A DNA stretch of 64,000 nt, taken from Candidatus Zixiibacteriota bacterium. GTDB lineage: Bacteria > Zixibacteria > MSB-5A5 > GN15 > FEB-12. The number at the start of each line of letters is the position of its first letter. The stretch's first letter is position 1. The translations under genes were made by a program, and so were the position numbers. The DNA lies in NCBI GenBank assembly GCA_035380245.1, contig DAOSXA010000002.1, positions 1,226,252 through 1,290,251 on the forward strand, in the 5' to 3' direction. The notes beneath the pieces were generated by a model that worked only from the letters and a program-made list of their open reading frames with translations, was not told the DNA's origin and did not search any database. Shown in pieces: positions 52,445 through 61,633 of the stretch.

Positions 52445-53515
52445 TTATACTTCCTGAAGGTTAAGACGTCGTTGCTGGTCGTGCTCACGCAACGGTTCGA
52501 TAAGCAAATCGACATCACCGCCGAGCACCGGTTCGAGTTTATAAAGCGTTAGATTTATCCGATGATCGGTCACGCGTGATTGCGGAAAATTGTACGTGCG
52601 AATCTTGGCCGAACGATCCCCGGTCGAAACCATCGAGCGCCGTTCGGCGTCCACTTTCTGCCGTTGTTCCTCGATTATCCGGTCGTACAACCGCGCCCGC
52701 AGCACCTTGAGGGCTTTGGCCTTGTTCTTGTGCTGGGATTTTTCATCCTGGCAGGTAACGACCAAACCGGTTGGAAAATGCGTAATCCGCACCGCCGAAT
52801 CGGTCGTGTTCACCGACTGCCCCCCCGGTCCGCTGGAGCGATAGACATCGACCTTGATTTCGCTCTCTTTCACCTCGACATCGACATCTTCCGCTTCCGG
52901 CAGCACCGCTACCGAAACCGCCGAAGTATGAATCCGTCCCTGGGTTTCGGTCACCGGCACACGCTGCACCCGATGCACCCCGGATTCGTATTTCATCATG
53001 CCGTAAGCATCCTCGCCGTCGAGCGAAAACACGATTTCCTTGAATCCGTTAAGGCCGGTCTCGTTGGAGTTAAGCACCTCCAGCTTCCAATGCTTATGGT
53101 CGGCATAGCGCTGGTACATACGGAAAAGGTCGCCGGCGAACAGTGCCGCCTCTTCACCGCCGGTCCCGGCTCGGATTTCCACAATTGCCGCGCGGTCATC
53201 GGCCGGATCGGGCGGCAGGAGTTTGAGCCGAAAGGCCATTTCAAGGTCCGGCAGTATTTCCTCGTTGGCCGCCAACTCCTCACGAGCCATTGCCACCAGT
53301 TCTTCATCCTCGTCGGCGTCGATAATTTCCTGAGCCTCGTTCACGGCCTTGACGACAGCCCGGTATTTCTCCCCGACTTCCAGCATTTCCGCCACTCGGC
53401 GGCGCTCCCGGCCCAGCTCTTTCATCCGGCTTTGATCCGACCCGATCGCCGGATCGGACATCCTTTGATCTATATCATCGAGCTTCTTGCGAAGCTGCTC
53501 TACCATCTCAAGCAC
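52445..53515 (-). CDS. prfA: peptide chain release factor 1
   Basis: RF1 reads UAA and UAG stops. The start chosen is the GTG at 53515 with AAGAGG 6 nt upstream, giving 356 aa, the normal length; the frame is open further up but lacks a start site. The stop-reading motif is PVT in 'HRVQRVPVTETQGRIHTSA', and the catalytic GGQ is in SSGPGGQSVN. prmC, which methylates it, is two genes downstream. Confidence 0.95.
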   Translation of the reverse strand: MLEMVEQLRKKLDDIDQRMSDPAIGSDQSRMKELGRERRRVAEMLEVGEKYRAVVKAVNEAQEIIDADEDEELVAMAREELAANEEILPDLEMAFRLKLLPPDPADDRAAIVEIRAGTGGEEAALFAGDLFRMYQRYADHKHWKLEVLNSNETGLNGFKEIVFSLDGEDAYGMMKYESGVHRVQRVPVTETQGRIHTSAVSVAVLPEAEDVDVEVKESEIKVDVYRSSGPGGQSVNTTDSAVRITHFPTGLVVTCQDEKSQHKNKAKALKVLRARLYDRIIEEQRQKVDAERRSMVSTGDRSAKIRTYNFPQSRVTDHRINLTLYKLEPVLGGDVDLLIEPLREHDQQRRLNLQEV

Positions 53516-53585
53516 AATTCGCCTCTTAACAAAATGGATATTGACAGGGTATGATAAGAAATCTTCGCGGGCAACAAAAAGGCCG

Positions 53586-54554
53586 CTATGAAGCGCCGAT
53601 TCGTTCCGCCGGGAAGCGTGTTTCAGTCCGGCCCAATGAGGCCTCAAGCGCCACGATCGCCACCTCGAGCTGGTCGGCCGAGGGCTCTTTGGTGGTAATC
53701 AACTGTAACCACAGCCCCGGCTTGATCAAAAACTGGGTCAACTTGTTGTCGCGCGTTTTGCCGGAGAGCTTGAGCAACTCGTAAGACCCGCCCGCCACGA
53801 TCGGCAGGAGCGAAAAATGCACCGCAAACCGGGTGGGCAATGTCGGCGGGCCGCCGGTTATCGCGGCATAAATCGAGTCCGATATGGCGTAGATGAATAT
53901 CGCTATCAACGCCACGATCAGAATGAACGAAGTCCCACAGCGGGGATGCAGACGGGTATGCAGGGCCGCCCGTTCCGGGATAAGCTCATCGCCCGATTCG
54001 TAAGCATAGATCGACTTGTGCTCCGCACCGTGATATTGAAAAATCCGTTTGAACTCGCTGAAATAAGAAATGCCCCAGACATAACCCAGAAACAATACCA
54101 GCCTGATTCCACCCGCGGCCAGATTGAACCATACGGCGTTGCGGTCGATGTTGAAATAGTTGGAAATCGCCAACGGCAGGAAGAAGAAAATAAAAATCCC
54201 CACGGCCAAAGAAAACAACGCCGTTATCGCCAGCATGAAGCCGTTGGTCTTTTTTTCTTTCCCCTCGTAAGTTTCGCCCTTCTCTTCGGCGTCGAGCTTT
54301 TCCTGCTCCTGGATCGCCACATCGGCCGAGAAATTCAGCGTCTTGATGCCGAGGATCAGCATTTCCACGAATGCCACCGCTCCCCGAAGAATAGGGATAT
54401 TGAGCCATTTCTTGCGCTTGGCCAGCGGCAGATAAGGATCCACCTTGACCTTTATCGTCCCGTCCGGCACCCGCACCGCGGTCGCCACCCGGTCGGAGGA
54501 GCGCATCATTACACCTTCGATTACGGCCTGGCCGCCAACATCAAGATCAGGCAT
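53586..54554 (-). CDS. DUF1385 membrane protein
   Basis: The 322-aa protein begins with the family block 'VGGQAVIEGVMMRSSDRVA' and has 'GAEHKSIYAYESGDEL', 'HPRCGTSFI' and about six membrane segments, all signatures of DUF1385. No biochemical role is established. In many bacteria this gene sits directly before prfA and prmC, as here, and rpmE lies just upstream, so it belongs to a common conserved neighbourhood. Confidence 0.9.
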   Translation of the reverse strand: MPDLDVGGQAVIEGVMMRSSDRVATAVRVPDGTIKVKVDPYLPLAKRKKWLNIPILRGAVAFVEMLILGIKTLNFSADVAIQEQEKLDAEEKGETYEGKEKKTNGFMLAITALFSLAVGIFIFFFLPLAISNYFNIDRNAVWFNLAAGGIRLVLFLGYVWGISYFSEFKRIFQYHGAEHKSIYAYESGDELIPERAALHTRLHPRCGTSFILIVALIAIFIYAISDSIYAAITGGPPTLPTRFAVHFSLLPIVAGGSYELLKLSGKTRDNKLTQFLIKPGLWLQLITTKEPSADQLEVAIVALEASLGRTETRFPAERIGAS

Positions 54555-54676
54555 GCATCATTTCCAAACTGGTTGTCGTCAAGAGTCTCTTCTTGCGCCC
54601 GGTCCGTTATAAAACAGCAGGCGGCGCCTTATCTGTTATACGCACCGCCTGCCCGGACTTGTGAGAATTAGCTGAG

Positions 54677-54889
54677 CTAACCCTGCTTCTGCACTTTAGC
54701 GTACTTGCGGCGGAACCGCTCGACACGACCGGCCGTATCGATCAACTTCTGCTTGCCCGTGAAGAACGGGTGGCAAGCAGCACAGATTTCCACGTTGATC
54801 GACTTACGAGTTGACCGGGTCGGATATTTAGCGCCGCAGGCACAAGTGATTTCTACTTCTTGGTATTCCGGATGAATTCCAGGTTTCAC
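54677..54889 (-). CDS. rpmE: ribosomal protein bL31 (zinc-binding form)
   Basis: This 70-aa protein matches L31: 'MKPGIHPEYQEVEITCACG', then 'CAACHPFFTGKQKLIDTAGR'. The four cysteines (CxC and CxxC) are those of the zinc-binding C+ type. It starts at a GTG with AAAGGCGG upstream. A good promoter sits about 80 bp upstream. Confidence 0.96.
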   Translation of the reverse strand: MKPGIHPEYQEVEITCACGAKYPTRSTRKSINVEICAACHPFFTGKQKLIDTAGRVERFRRKYAKVQKQG

Positions 54890-54967
54890 TTTTGTACCGC
54901 CTTTATCTTAGTCAACAATACTTTCATTTTTAGCGACTTATTCCGTTATCGGAATTCGCAGCCAATC

Positions 54968-54995
54968 AATATACGGTCATATTCCGGTTTGGCAA
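54968..54995 (-). promoter_or_regulatory. predicted promoter of rpmE
   Basis: On the minus strand TTGCCA (54990-54995), 16 bp, TATATT (54968-54973). The leader contains the small hairpin TTCCG-ATAA-CGGAA. Confidence 0.6.
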
Positions 54996-55179
54996 GAAGA
55001 TTCTGTCCGGGCCTTACCGGCGTATCTACCATATAAATAAACCCCTTTTGCCCCTTCCGGTTCCAAAAACAAGCTCTAATTAGTCGAAAAACATAAATCA
55101 GGGTTCAATCATCCGCGGGTGTTGGCCCATTCGTCCCCGAGGAGGAGACCAATAACCGTTTGGTGGCCCGCCCGTCCAG

Positions 55180-55440
55180 GGATTGATGACAAACCTCTAT
55201 CGCGACGGAGACAAGCCCTGCCGCTACGCGTTAAAGAGCCCTGACCTCGCGTAGCGGGCGGCCTTGTGTCGCCCGCATTACAGATGTGTTTTTACTGAAT
55301 ATCCGAGCGTATGACTTTTTCAACCCGCCCGCCCACGGGTGGGATATACCTGTAAGTTTCGGACAAAGGTGCTCCATCCCTTGGGTGGGAGAAACAAATC
55401 AAAATATCGCAGCACAGGTCCGTCCTCAAATCTGCGCTTA
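55180..55440. repeat. composite repeat copy 2 plus further hairpins
   Basis: 55180-55323 is a composite repeat copy starting 'GATTGATGACAAACCTCTAT' and ending 'TATGACTTTTTCAA'. Then follow a 'GCCCACGGGTGGG' palindrome (about 55330), 'CCATCCCTTGGGTGGG' (about 55374), and a diverged TCGAAGACGG-type hairpin (55411-55437, loop TTGAGGACGG). Together with 55000-55180, where nothing was recognised, this fills the 666-bp gap before the SemiSWEET gene. Confidence 0.8.
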
Positions 55441-55515
55441 CCACTTACATACAAGAAACCGTTGATATTCAAAAAGCTCCTGATATGGAACAAAAACAAA
55501 GCCTGCCGATTTCTC

Positions 55516-55545
55516 TTGACCGCACGATCTCCCGTCCGGTATCAT
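55516..55545 (+). promoter_or_regulatory. predicted promoter of the SemiSWEET gene
   Basis: TTGACC (55516-55521), 18 bp, TATCAT (55540-55545). The ATG at 55556 lies about 10 nt past the -10 box and no Shine-Dalgarno is seen, so the message may be leaderless. Confidence 0.55.
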
Positions 55546-55555
55546 CTACCCTGTT

Positions 55556-55810
55556 ATGGACACAAAAACCATCATAGGGTTGATCGCCGGCGCCCTGACA
55601 ACGGTCTCGTTCCTGCCGCAGGTTCTGAAAACCTGGCGGTCGCGATCCACCCATGACCTTTCTCTCTCGATGTATCTCGCTTTCAGCAGTGGTGTTGTTC
55701 TTTGGCTGGTTTACGGCGTGATGATTTCCTCGTTGCCGGTCATCCTGACCAACACTGTTACTCTGGCCCTGACCGCGGTTATTCTCGCCCTCAAACTCCG
55801 CTATCGGTGA
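55556..55810 (+). CDS. SemiSWEET-type sugar transporter
   Basis: The 84-aa protein has three membrane segments and the PQ motif in 'ALTTVSFLPQVLKTWRSRST', then 'DLSLSMYLAFSSGVVLWLVYG'. This is the SemiSWEET unit, which forms a dimer that lets sucrose or glucose cross the inner membrane. The length is typical. It stands alone between repeat-rich gaps. Confidence 0.9.
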   Translation: MDTKTIIGLIAGALTTVSFLPQVLKTWRSRSTHDLSLSMYLAFSSGVVLWLVYGVMISSLPVILTNTVTLALTAVILALKLRYR

Positions 55811-55988
55811 CAAACATTGGTGGTCTTGAGCAGGTCAAAACTCGTGCAGTTTTGACCTCATATCGAGCTGAAAGCTCGAAAGAATGCTATCGGAACCTCG
55901 CATCGCAAATTCCACTGGAGGGGTAAAACGCCAAAAAGATTAAGATGGATTCCTGCCTTTCGCGGGAAAGATGTTCCGTGAACGGCTG
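55811..55988. repeat. repeat-derived gap
   Basis: It contains a hairpin 'GGTCAAAACT...AGTTTTGACC' (about 55832-55858), the 'AAATTCCACTGGAGGGGT' variant of the CCACCC palindrome family, and 'CTTTCGCGGGAAAGATGTTCC', which is the reverse form of the 'CCCGCGAAAGGGATTGTTG' module at 61800 and 63850. No coding sequence is seen. Confidence 0.65.
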
Positions 55989-56513
55989 CTAGGCCAGGAA
56001 CATAGCCTTGCCTCGGCGGGCGGTGCGAAGAGCATGGTCCAGCACACCGAACAAGGCCAGGATGATAATCGGCACCAGAATCAAATCGGGACGGATGCCT
56101 ATCTTCTCCCACAAAGCCGTCCACGAAGGCATCAGCGCGGTCCATTCGCTGAATTTGGTCCAGTACTCGATACCCAGTTGCGATATCACATCGAAACTGT
56201 TGGTGAAGTAATAAAGAACCGCCAGCATGACCGCCACTCCGGCCGCCCAAAAAACTCCGGCATACGACCGGGAAGACGACGATGCGGGAACAATCTCCGG
56301 CTTTGCCGCGATAACGGCCCGCTCCACCAGGCGGTCGGTGAACTGCGCCGAAAGTTCGATCTCGGGTTCCTCCGCCGCAGCGGTATAGATCAGGCGATAT
56401 GCCGCCACCGCCTCGCGACAGTCGCTGCACTCGGCCAGATGTTGCTCCACTGCTATCGCGTTCAACCCGGTGTCGAGATAGTCCTGTATTTCATCATCAG
56501 TCAGATGTCTCAT
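55989..56513 (-). CDS. anti-sigma factor with zinc finger
   Basis: The 174-aa protein has the ZAS motif in 'VEQHLAECSDCREA' (H-x3-C-x2-C), with two hydrophobic segments: about 100-115 ('YAGVFWAAGVAVMLAVLYYF') and about 143-160 ('DLILVPIIILALFGVLDHAL'). It should hold the ECF sigma coded just before it. The ATG overlaps the sigma stop by 4 bp. The 3' end lies next to the repeat-rich gap. Confidence 0.88.
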   Translation of the reverse strand: MRHLTDDEIQDYLDTGLNAIAVEQHLAECSDCREAVAAYRLIYTAAAEEPEIELSAQFTDRLVERAVIAAKPEIVPASSSSRSYAGVFWAAGVAVMLAVLYYFTNSFDVISQLGIEYWTKFSEWTALMPSWTALWEKIGIRPDLILVPIIILALFGVLDHALRTARRGKAMFLA

Positions 56514-57082
56514 TGCCAGCGTTCCTCCGACCCATAGCGGGCCAGCAGTCGTTCCTTGAGTTGTCGCCGGGCCCGGAACAAATAACTTTTCACGGTCCCT
56601 TCGGGCAGCTTCATGATGTCGCCTATTTCATTATACGACATCTCATCGAGATGGTACAACGTCAGAATGGTCCGATAAGGCGGCGACAGTTTTTCGATTT
56701 CGCACCGGATCCGGTCGGCGGTGTCGGCCTGTTCGGCCAGATCGTGCGGATCGGCAATCTCGGCCGAAACCGAATCCACCGTTCGGTCCTCGTCGACCAG
56801 GTCCTCGAAAAGCGGTACTTTCATTTTGTCGAGGAAATTCAAACTCTGGTTGTAGGCGATCCGGCCGATCCAGGTCGACATTTTGGACTCGAACCGAAAG
56901 CCGGGAAGATTCTCGAACAGTTTCATAAAGACGTTCTGGCAAACGTCCTCGCGATCATGTTCCGATGGTATCATCTTGAACACAATATGAGTCACCAGCT
57001 TACGGTATTGCTCGATGAACCGGCGAATCGCCTGCCGGTCTCCGGCTACCACCTTCTGAATTTCCGACCTGTCTTCGGTCAT
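56510..57082 (-). CDS. ECF-type RNA polymerase sigma factor
   Basis: The 190-aa protein has region 2 ('HREDVCQNVFMKLFENLPG' with 'RIAYNQSLNFL') and region 4 ('LSPPYRTILTLYHLDEMSY' and 'EIGDIMKLPEGTVKSYLFRA'), with no region 3. It is the second ECF sigma in the window and, as with the first, it overlaps its zinc-finger anti-sigma by 4 bp. The gene is divergent from the membrane protein at 57219, a possible target. Confidence 0.94.
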   Translation of the reverse strand: MTEDRSEIQKVVAGDRQAIRRFIEQYRKLVTHIVFKMIPSEHDREDVCQNVFMKLFENLPGFRFESKMSTWIGRIAYNQSLNFLDKMKVPLFEDLVDEDRTVDSVSAEIADPHDLAEQADTADRIRCEIEKLSPPYRTILTLYHLDEMSYNEIGDIMKLPEGTVKSYLFRARRQLKERLLARYGSEERWQ

Positions 57083-57218
57083 ACATTAGTCTACGTAATC
57101 GGACCGGCCAGGACAGCTTTTGTTGCATAAAAAAACATGGTTATCGATGCAACCTTTCTCGATACAACCGGTCTGATCCTGACAGAAGAGATAAAATCGA
57201 AGACAAGGAGTTAGTATT

Positions 57219-57575
57219 ATGAGTTCACAGCTTGTGGAAGCCCTGATTCCCCTGATCATATTCGGCTCGGGTGTCTATACGGTCAAACTGGTGCTGGACT
57301 ATAAGGTCAAAAAGCAACTGATCGAACGCGACAAGGTCAACGAAAACGTCAAGTTTCTCTACCATGAAACACCCGATGCGCGAATTCTCTCGAACGTGAA
57401 ATGGGGTATGATCCTGATAGGGATCGGTGTGGCGGCATTACTGAGCTGGTGGTTCCCCCGGTACATTTCAGAAGAAGGCACGGTCGGCCTGATGTTCCTG
57501 TTTGCGGGAATCGGCTTCCTGATCTACGCCTTCATGGCCGGCCAGAACAAACGAAAAAACAGCCCGCCACAGTAA
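57219..57575 (+). CDS. small membrane protein, DUF6249-like
   Basis: The 118-aa protein has three membrane segments ('LVEALIPLIIFGSGVYTVKL', 'WGMILIGIGVAALLSWWF', 'VGLMFLFAGIGFLIYAFMAG') with a charged cytoplasmic stretch between the first two. It resembles DUF6249 proteins, often found beside ECF sigma genes in FCB bacteria. AAGGAG precedes the ATG. It is divergent from the sigma gene and has its own terminator. Confidence 0.78.
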   Translation: MSSQLVEALIPLIIFGSGVYTVKLVLDYKVKKQLIERDKVNENVKFLYHETPDARILSNVKWGMILIGIGVAALLSWWFPRYISEEGTVGLMFLFAGIGFLIYAFMAGQNKRKNSPPQ

Positions 57576-57609
57576 TTCAGTTCTGCTCCGATGGAGCACT
57601 TCCTCTCAG

Positions 57610-57644
57610 CACCCGGCGGCTTCGGTCCCCGGGTGTTTTATTTA
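57610..57644 (+). terminator. terminator after the 57219 gene
   Basis: The stem CACCCGG / CCGGGTG with a 12-nt loop is followed by TTTTATTTA. Confidence 0.75.
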
Positions 57645-57661
57645 GGGTAAAATGGGAAGGG

Positions 57662-57687
57662 GGTAGCCCGGACAAGGCTACCCCGCT
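57662..57687 (-). terminator. possible terminator after the ABC exporter genes
   Basis: The stem GGGGTAGCC / GGCTACCCC lies 24 bp past the stop of the 57711 gene. The tract after it on the minus strand (CTTCCCATTTT) is only partly T-rich. Confidence 0.55.
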
Positions 57688-57710
57688 TTGCGTAAAGAGG
57701 CCGCGAAACT

Positions 57711-59543
57711 CTAGGCCCCTATTTCTTCCGCCAGTTGATAGCGCCGATAGATACGGGCATATTCGCCGTCGGACTTCACCAACTGGTCATGTTTTCCCTG
57801 CTCGACGATCTTCCCTTCGCCGAGCACGATCACCTGGTCGGCTTTCTGAAGAGTGTCGGGCCGATGGGTGATCAACAATGCGGTCATTCCCGGCATCACT
57901 TCGTGCAGGCGATCCCAGAGAGCGGTTTCGGTGCTCGAATCGAGCGCCGAAGTGCAGTCATCGAGGATCAGGATGCGCGGTTTCCCGACCAGCGCCCGAG
58001 CCAGTGCGAGCCGCTGTTTCTGGCCGCCCGAAATGGACATACCGCGAGTGCCGATAGCGGTCTCGAGACCATCCGGGAAAGTCGCGATTTCGTCCTTGAG
58101 CTGGGCCACTTCGATAGCCCAGTCCAGAAGCGCCTGATCGACTTCCTTACGCCCGAAGGTGATATTGTTCCGGACCGTATCCGAGAACAAGGCCGGTTCC
58201 TGCGGGACATAACCGATGTTACGACGCAGGTCTTCGAGCTGGAATTCCTTCAGGTCACGGCCGTCGAGCTTAATCGTACCACCGGTCGGATCGACCAGAC
58301 GCGGCACCATGTTGACCAGCCAGGTTTTGCCGCTGCCGACTCGTCCGACCAGAGCAATCGTCTGCCCGGGTGCGATCTCGAAAGAGATGGTATCGATAAT
58401 CTTCCTCGGTGATCCCGGGAAGTTGAACTCGACACGGTCGAACACCAGTCCGCCCTGGACCGGGGAATTGGAATCTTCGGGACTACCAGATCCGCCGGAA
58501 CCATTGGGACCTTCCGAGTCTCCCTCGACGACCATCGGGTGAACTTCTTCGAGTTCAACCAGACGGTTGATCGAGATCGCCGACTGACGCGACTTGACCA
58601 GGAACTGGCCGATGTCGAACATCGGAAAGATCAGGTAAACCGTGTAATACACGAACGCACCAAGTTTTCCGGTCGAGAGATCGGCATTGATAGCCATGTA
58701 ACCGCCGGCGACCAGCACGATCACGATGCCGAGTTGCCAGATGTAGAAATACATCGACTCGACCACGGTCTGTGCCTTGACGGTTGCGATCTCGGCATCG
58801 CGACGGTCGTAGACGGCCTCGTCGAAAGAAGCCTTCTGGGCTTTCTCACGCACGTAGGCTTTAACCACTCGGATACCGGAAAAGCAGGCTTCCATGACGT
58901 CGTTGAAGTGTGATATCCGCTTCTGCAAATGCTCGTACCGTTTGTCGAGCACGGTGGCGCTGATAAAGAAAATGACAATCAGCACCGGCAGCGGTCCGAC
59001 CGACCAGAGCATTAAACGGGTATCGATCGTGGCCATCATGATCAACGTGAAAGTCACCAACAACAACGCCTCGTAAAGCCGGAATATCCCGGAACAGGCA
59101 AACCATGATAGCTTCTCGGCAACATCATCGGTCATGCGCGTAACCAGATCGCCGGTCCGAAATTTATTGAAAAAGTTCGGGCCTTTGTCGGTGGTACGGT
59201 CAAAAGCATCCTGTCGGAAGAGCCATTCCAGCCGCAGGTTCATCCAGGCGCGATGACTCTGAACGAACGCATAAAGCAGGCACGATACCCCGCCAAACAG
59301 CACAACGGTCAGAGCGAGCGTCGCCGCCACCCCGAGACCGAATGAAGCACCGATATCCGCCAGCCAGACGGCAACGACGTCGTCCGGAACGGTATCTTTA
59401 TCGAAGTAGTCGATACTCCATCCTATCAGGCGTGGGATCGACACCTGAAATGCTACCTGTACCGGGGTTAAAATAAGCAACACCGCCAGAACGTAGCGAT
59501 AGCGCCGGTAGTATCTATAGAACCATTTTATCTTATCCAGCAT
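57711..59543 (-). CDS. heterodimeric ABC exporter, subunit with degenerate ATP site
   Basis: The 610-aa half-transporter has six membrane segments (about residues 20-325) and an ATPase domain with Walker A GRVGSGKT, signature SGGQKQRLALARAL and Walker B ILILDDCTSALD. The residue after the Walker B Asp, normally the catalytic Glu, is Asp. This is the pattern of the degenerate subunit in TM287/288 and TmrAB. A linker rich in Gly/Ser/Pro (about 345-365) precedes the ATPase. It overlaps its partner gene by 11 bp. The substrate is unknown; lipids or drugs are likely. Confidence 0.93.
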   Translation of the reverse strand: MLDKIKWFYRYYRRYRYVLAVLLILTPVQVAFQVSIPRLIGWSIDYFDKDTVPDDVVAVWLADIGASFGLGVAATLALTVVLFGGVSCLLYAFVQSHRAWMNLRLEWLFRQDAFDRTTDKGPNFFNKFRTGDLVTRMTDDVAEKLSWFACSGIFRLYEALLLVTFTLIMMATIDTRLMLWSVGPLPVLIVIFFISATVLDKRYEHLQKRISHFNDVMEACFSGIRVVKAYVREKAQKASFDEAVYDRRDAEIATVKAQTVVESMYFYIWQLGIVIVLVAGGYMAINADLSTGKLGAFVYYTVYLIFPMFDIGQFLVKSRQSAISINRLVELEEVHPMVVEGDSEGPNGSGGSGSPEDSNSPVQGGLVFDRVEFNFPGSPRKIIDTISFEIAPGQTIALVGRVGSGKTWLVNMVPRLVDPTGGTIKLDGRDLKEFQLEDLRRNIGYVPQEPALFSDTVRNNITFGRKEVDQALLDWAIEVAQLKDEIATFPDGLETAIGTRGMSISGGQKQRLALARALVGKPRILILDDCTSALDSSTETALWDRLHEVMPGMTALLITHRPDTLQKADQVIVLGEGKIVEQGKHDQLVKSDGEYARIYRRYQLAEEIGA

Positions 59544-61341
59544 TTGCTGTAACTCCGTTTCGATGTTTGAACTGCAGGTGGAACAGCTTTGAATAATAGC
59601 CGTTCGCCAGGATCAGTTCGGTATGGCTGCCGCGCTCGATTATCTCGCCGCGGCGAATGACCATAATCTGGTCAACATCAAGAATCGTCGAGAGCCGATG
59701 GGCCACGATAATCGAGGTCCGGCCGCTCATCAGCTTTTTGAGCGAGGCCTGGATGGTCCGCTCCGTTTCGGGATCAACCGAGCTGGTCGCCTCGTCGAGG
59801 AGCAGGATATCCGGATTGGAAGCCAGGGCTCGCGCGAACGAGAGCAACTGCCGCTCGCCGCGGCTGAAGTTCGAGCCTTTTTCCGACACTTCGGTGGCAT
59901 AGCCGTCCTCGAGCTTGCCGATGAAACGATCGGCATCGACCGTTTTCGCGGCAGTTTTGATCCGGGTTTCATCGACACCTTCGGCATCGAGAGAAATGTT
60001 CGAGCCGACATCGCCCGGGAACAGGAAGATATCCTGCAACACGAGGGCAAATTGCCGACGCAGATCGGCTTTTCTGATTTTCCGAATGTCGATCCCGTCG
60101 ACGGTTATCCGGCCGCGCTGTGGGTCATAAAGCCGCAGCAGCAGGCTGATGATCGTAGTTTTGCCGCCGCCGGTTACACCCACCAGAGCCATGCGTTTGC
60201 CCTTCGTTATTTCGAAAGTGGCATCCTTCAACGCCCAGTTGTTATCGCCGGTATAGCTGAACCAGACGTTTTCGAACCGGATCGCCTCTTTGAGGCCGCC
60301 CCAGGCAACCGGCTGTTCCGGATCGGGCAGGCATTGCGGTTCAGAGAGCAACGCGAAGATGCGCTTTGCACCGGCAATCGCCTTCTGAATCGTCGACAAC
60401 TGCTCCGAGACACGCCAGATAGGATCATAGGATCGCCAGATCAGAATGATGAACATAATGATCGTACCGGAGGTGAGTAGTTCTGCATGGCGCCATTTAT
60501 CGCCGAAATAAATCACAACGGCGAACATGACCGACTCGAAGAAGAAAACCAGGTTAAAGAATATGATAACCGCCACGTTGACGTACACATCCTCATCGAA
60601 CTTAGCTTTGTTGGCCAGATCGACACGTCGACGGGCATAACTGCCGCGATGGAAGATCTGTACGATCGACATCGACTGTAAAAACTCAGTCAGAGTGGCT
60701 GTGACTTCAGCCATCTTTTTGCGAACGTTCAGAAATCGCCTGGTGGTTTTCCTTTCGAATATCACCACGAGGGCGGCGATGATCGGCACAACGATGATTA
60801 ACAGCGACGCGAGATGCCAGCTATAGTAAAACATCACGGCGTAAATACCGGCTACGAGGAGCAAGTCCCCCACCACCAGTACCACCGTGTTGGTAAACAA
60901 CATGCGTAACGACTCGGTGTCGGACTCGATCCGGGCAAGTAAACGGCCGACCGGATTGCGGTCGAAAAACGACACATCCAGCGACAGCACGTGATCGAAC
61001 AGCTTACGCTTGAGCGTGACCATCACCGCCTGGCCGATCGTTTCCAGCTTGATGCGCTGGAAGTATTGCATCACGATTGTACCGACCTGGATGATGATAA
61101 TCAGCGACGCCGTCATAAGGAGCCCATGGAAATCATGCGACTTTATGTCAATATCAACCGCGTCCTTAAGCAGAATCGGCCAATAGACCGAAAGGATCGT
61201 TCCCGTCGCCAACAGCACCAGGCAGAAGACTAGATCGTACTTATGCTCTTTCAGAAGCGGCAGCAGTCCGCTGAAGGCTTTACGCGAGGGGATATCGCGC
61301 TCAGCGGCGGTCTTTTCGTCTTCAAAGAATTCAGCGCTCAT
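59533..61341 (-). CDS. heterodimeric ABC exporter, subunit with canonical ATP site
   Basis: The 602-aa half-transporter has six membrane segments and an ATPase domain with Walker A GVTGGGKT, the signature-like FSRGERQLLSFARAL, and Walker B ILLLDEATSSVD with the catalytic Glu. The signature loop departs from LSGGQ, as in the partner subunits of heterodimeric exporters. It is the first gene of the pair. The nearest promoter upstream (61634-61661) is followed by a terminator, so some readthrough or another promoter must drive it. Confidence 0.93.
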   Translation of the reverse strand: MSAEFFEDEKTAAERDIPSRKAFSGLLPLLKEHKYDLVFCLVLLATGTILSVYWPILLKDAVDIDIKSHDFHGLLMTASLIIIIQVGTIVMQYFQRIKLETIGQAVMVTLKRKLFDHVLSLDVSFFDRNPVGRLLARIESDTESLRMLFTNTVVLVVGDLLLVAGIYAVMFYYSWHLASLLIIVVPIIAALVVIFERKTTRRFLNVRKKMAEVTATLTEFLQSMSIVQIFHRGSYARRRVDLANKAKFDEDVYVNVAVIIFFNLVFFFESVMFAVVIYFGDKWRHAELLTSGTIIMFIILIWRSYDPIWRVSEQLSTIQKAIAGAKRIFALLSEPQCLPDPEQPVAWGGLKEAIRFENVWFSYTGDNNWALKDATFEITKGKRMALVGVTGGGKTTIISLLLRLYDPQRGRITVDGIDIRKIRKADLRRQFALVLQDIFLFPGDVGSNISLDAEGVDETRIKTAAKTVDADRFIGKLEDGYATEVSEKGSNFSRGERQLLSFARALASNPDILLLDEATSSVDPETERTIQASLKKLMSGRTSIIVAHRLSTILDVDQIMVIRRGEIIERGSHTELILANGYYSKLFHLQFKHRNGVTANAG

Positions 61342-61402
61342 TGTCTTGTCTTTCAGATACTTAGTTTATTCCAGTGGCCAATTCATTCGACGGGACGGCC
61401 AA

Positions 61403-61439
61403 TAAAAAACCCGCCGAACCTGATCTTGGTGCGGCGGGT
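61403..61439 (-). terminator. terminator of the 61466 micro-gene
   Basis: On the minus strand the stem ACCCGCCG / CGGCGGGT with a 15-nt loop runs into TTTTTTATT. It lies between the micro-gene and the ABC genes, so it could also act as an attenuator for them. Confidence 0.82.
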
Positions 61440-61465
61440 GTAAACTCCGATTTTAGTGAAACAAT

Positions 61466-61543
61466 TCACAAGCGTTTCTTACACCTCACGCCGCTATATG
61501 TACCATTAAGGCCGATGATGCACATGTAATTCACCTTAGACAT
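61466..61543 (-). CDS. predicted 25-aa micro-protein gene
   Basis: The ATG at 61543 is preceded by GGAAAGG with 7 nt spacing, and translation stops at 61466. The peptide starts MSKVNYMCIIGLNG and ends VRCKKRL, with two Cys and a basic tail. A consensus promoter (61634-61661) and a Rho-independent terminator (61403-61439) frame it, making a transcript of about 220 nt. No family was recognised. It could instead be a small RNA or a leader peptide for the ABC exporter genes. Because it is so short, coding status is not proven. Confidence 0.5.
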   Translation of the reverse strand: MSKVNYMCIIGLNGTYSGVRCKKRL

Positions 61544-61633
61544 TCAGGTACCTTTCCTTTCAAAGGCGCGGCTATGGTTAGAAACGAATCATTAAAGTCG
61601 ATTTACGACGTAATTATCCTTTTGGTTTCGACC

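Noticed and set aside
52445..53647. 400-residue version of release factor 1
   Set aside because: The first 44 residues do not match the family, and a GTG with a good ribosome site gives the normal length.
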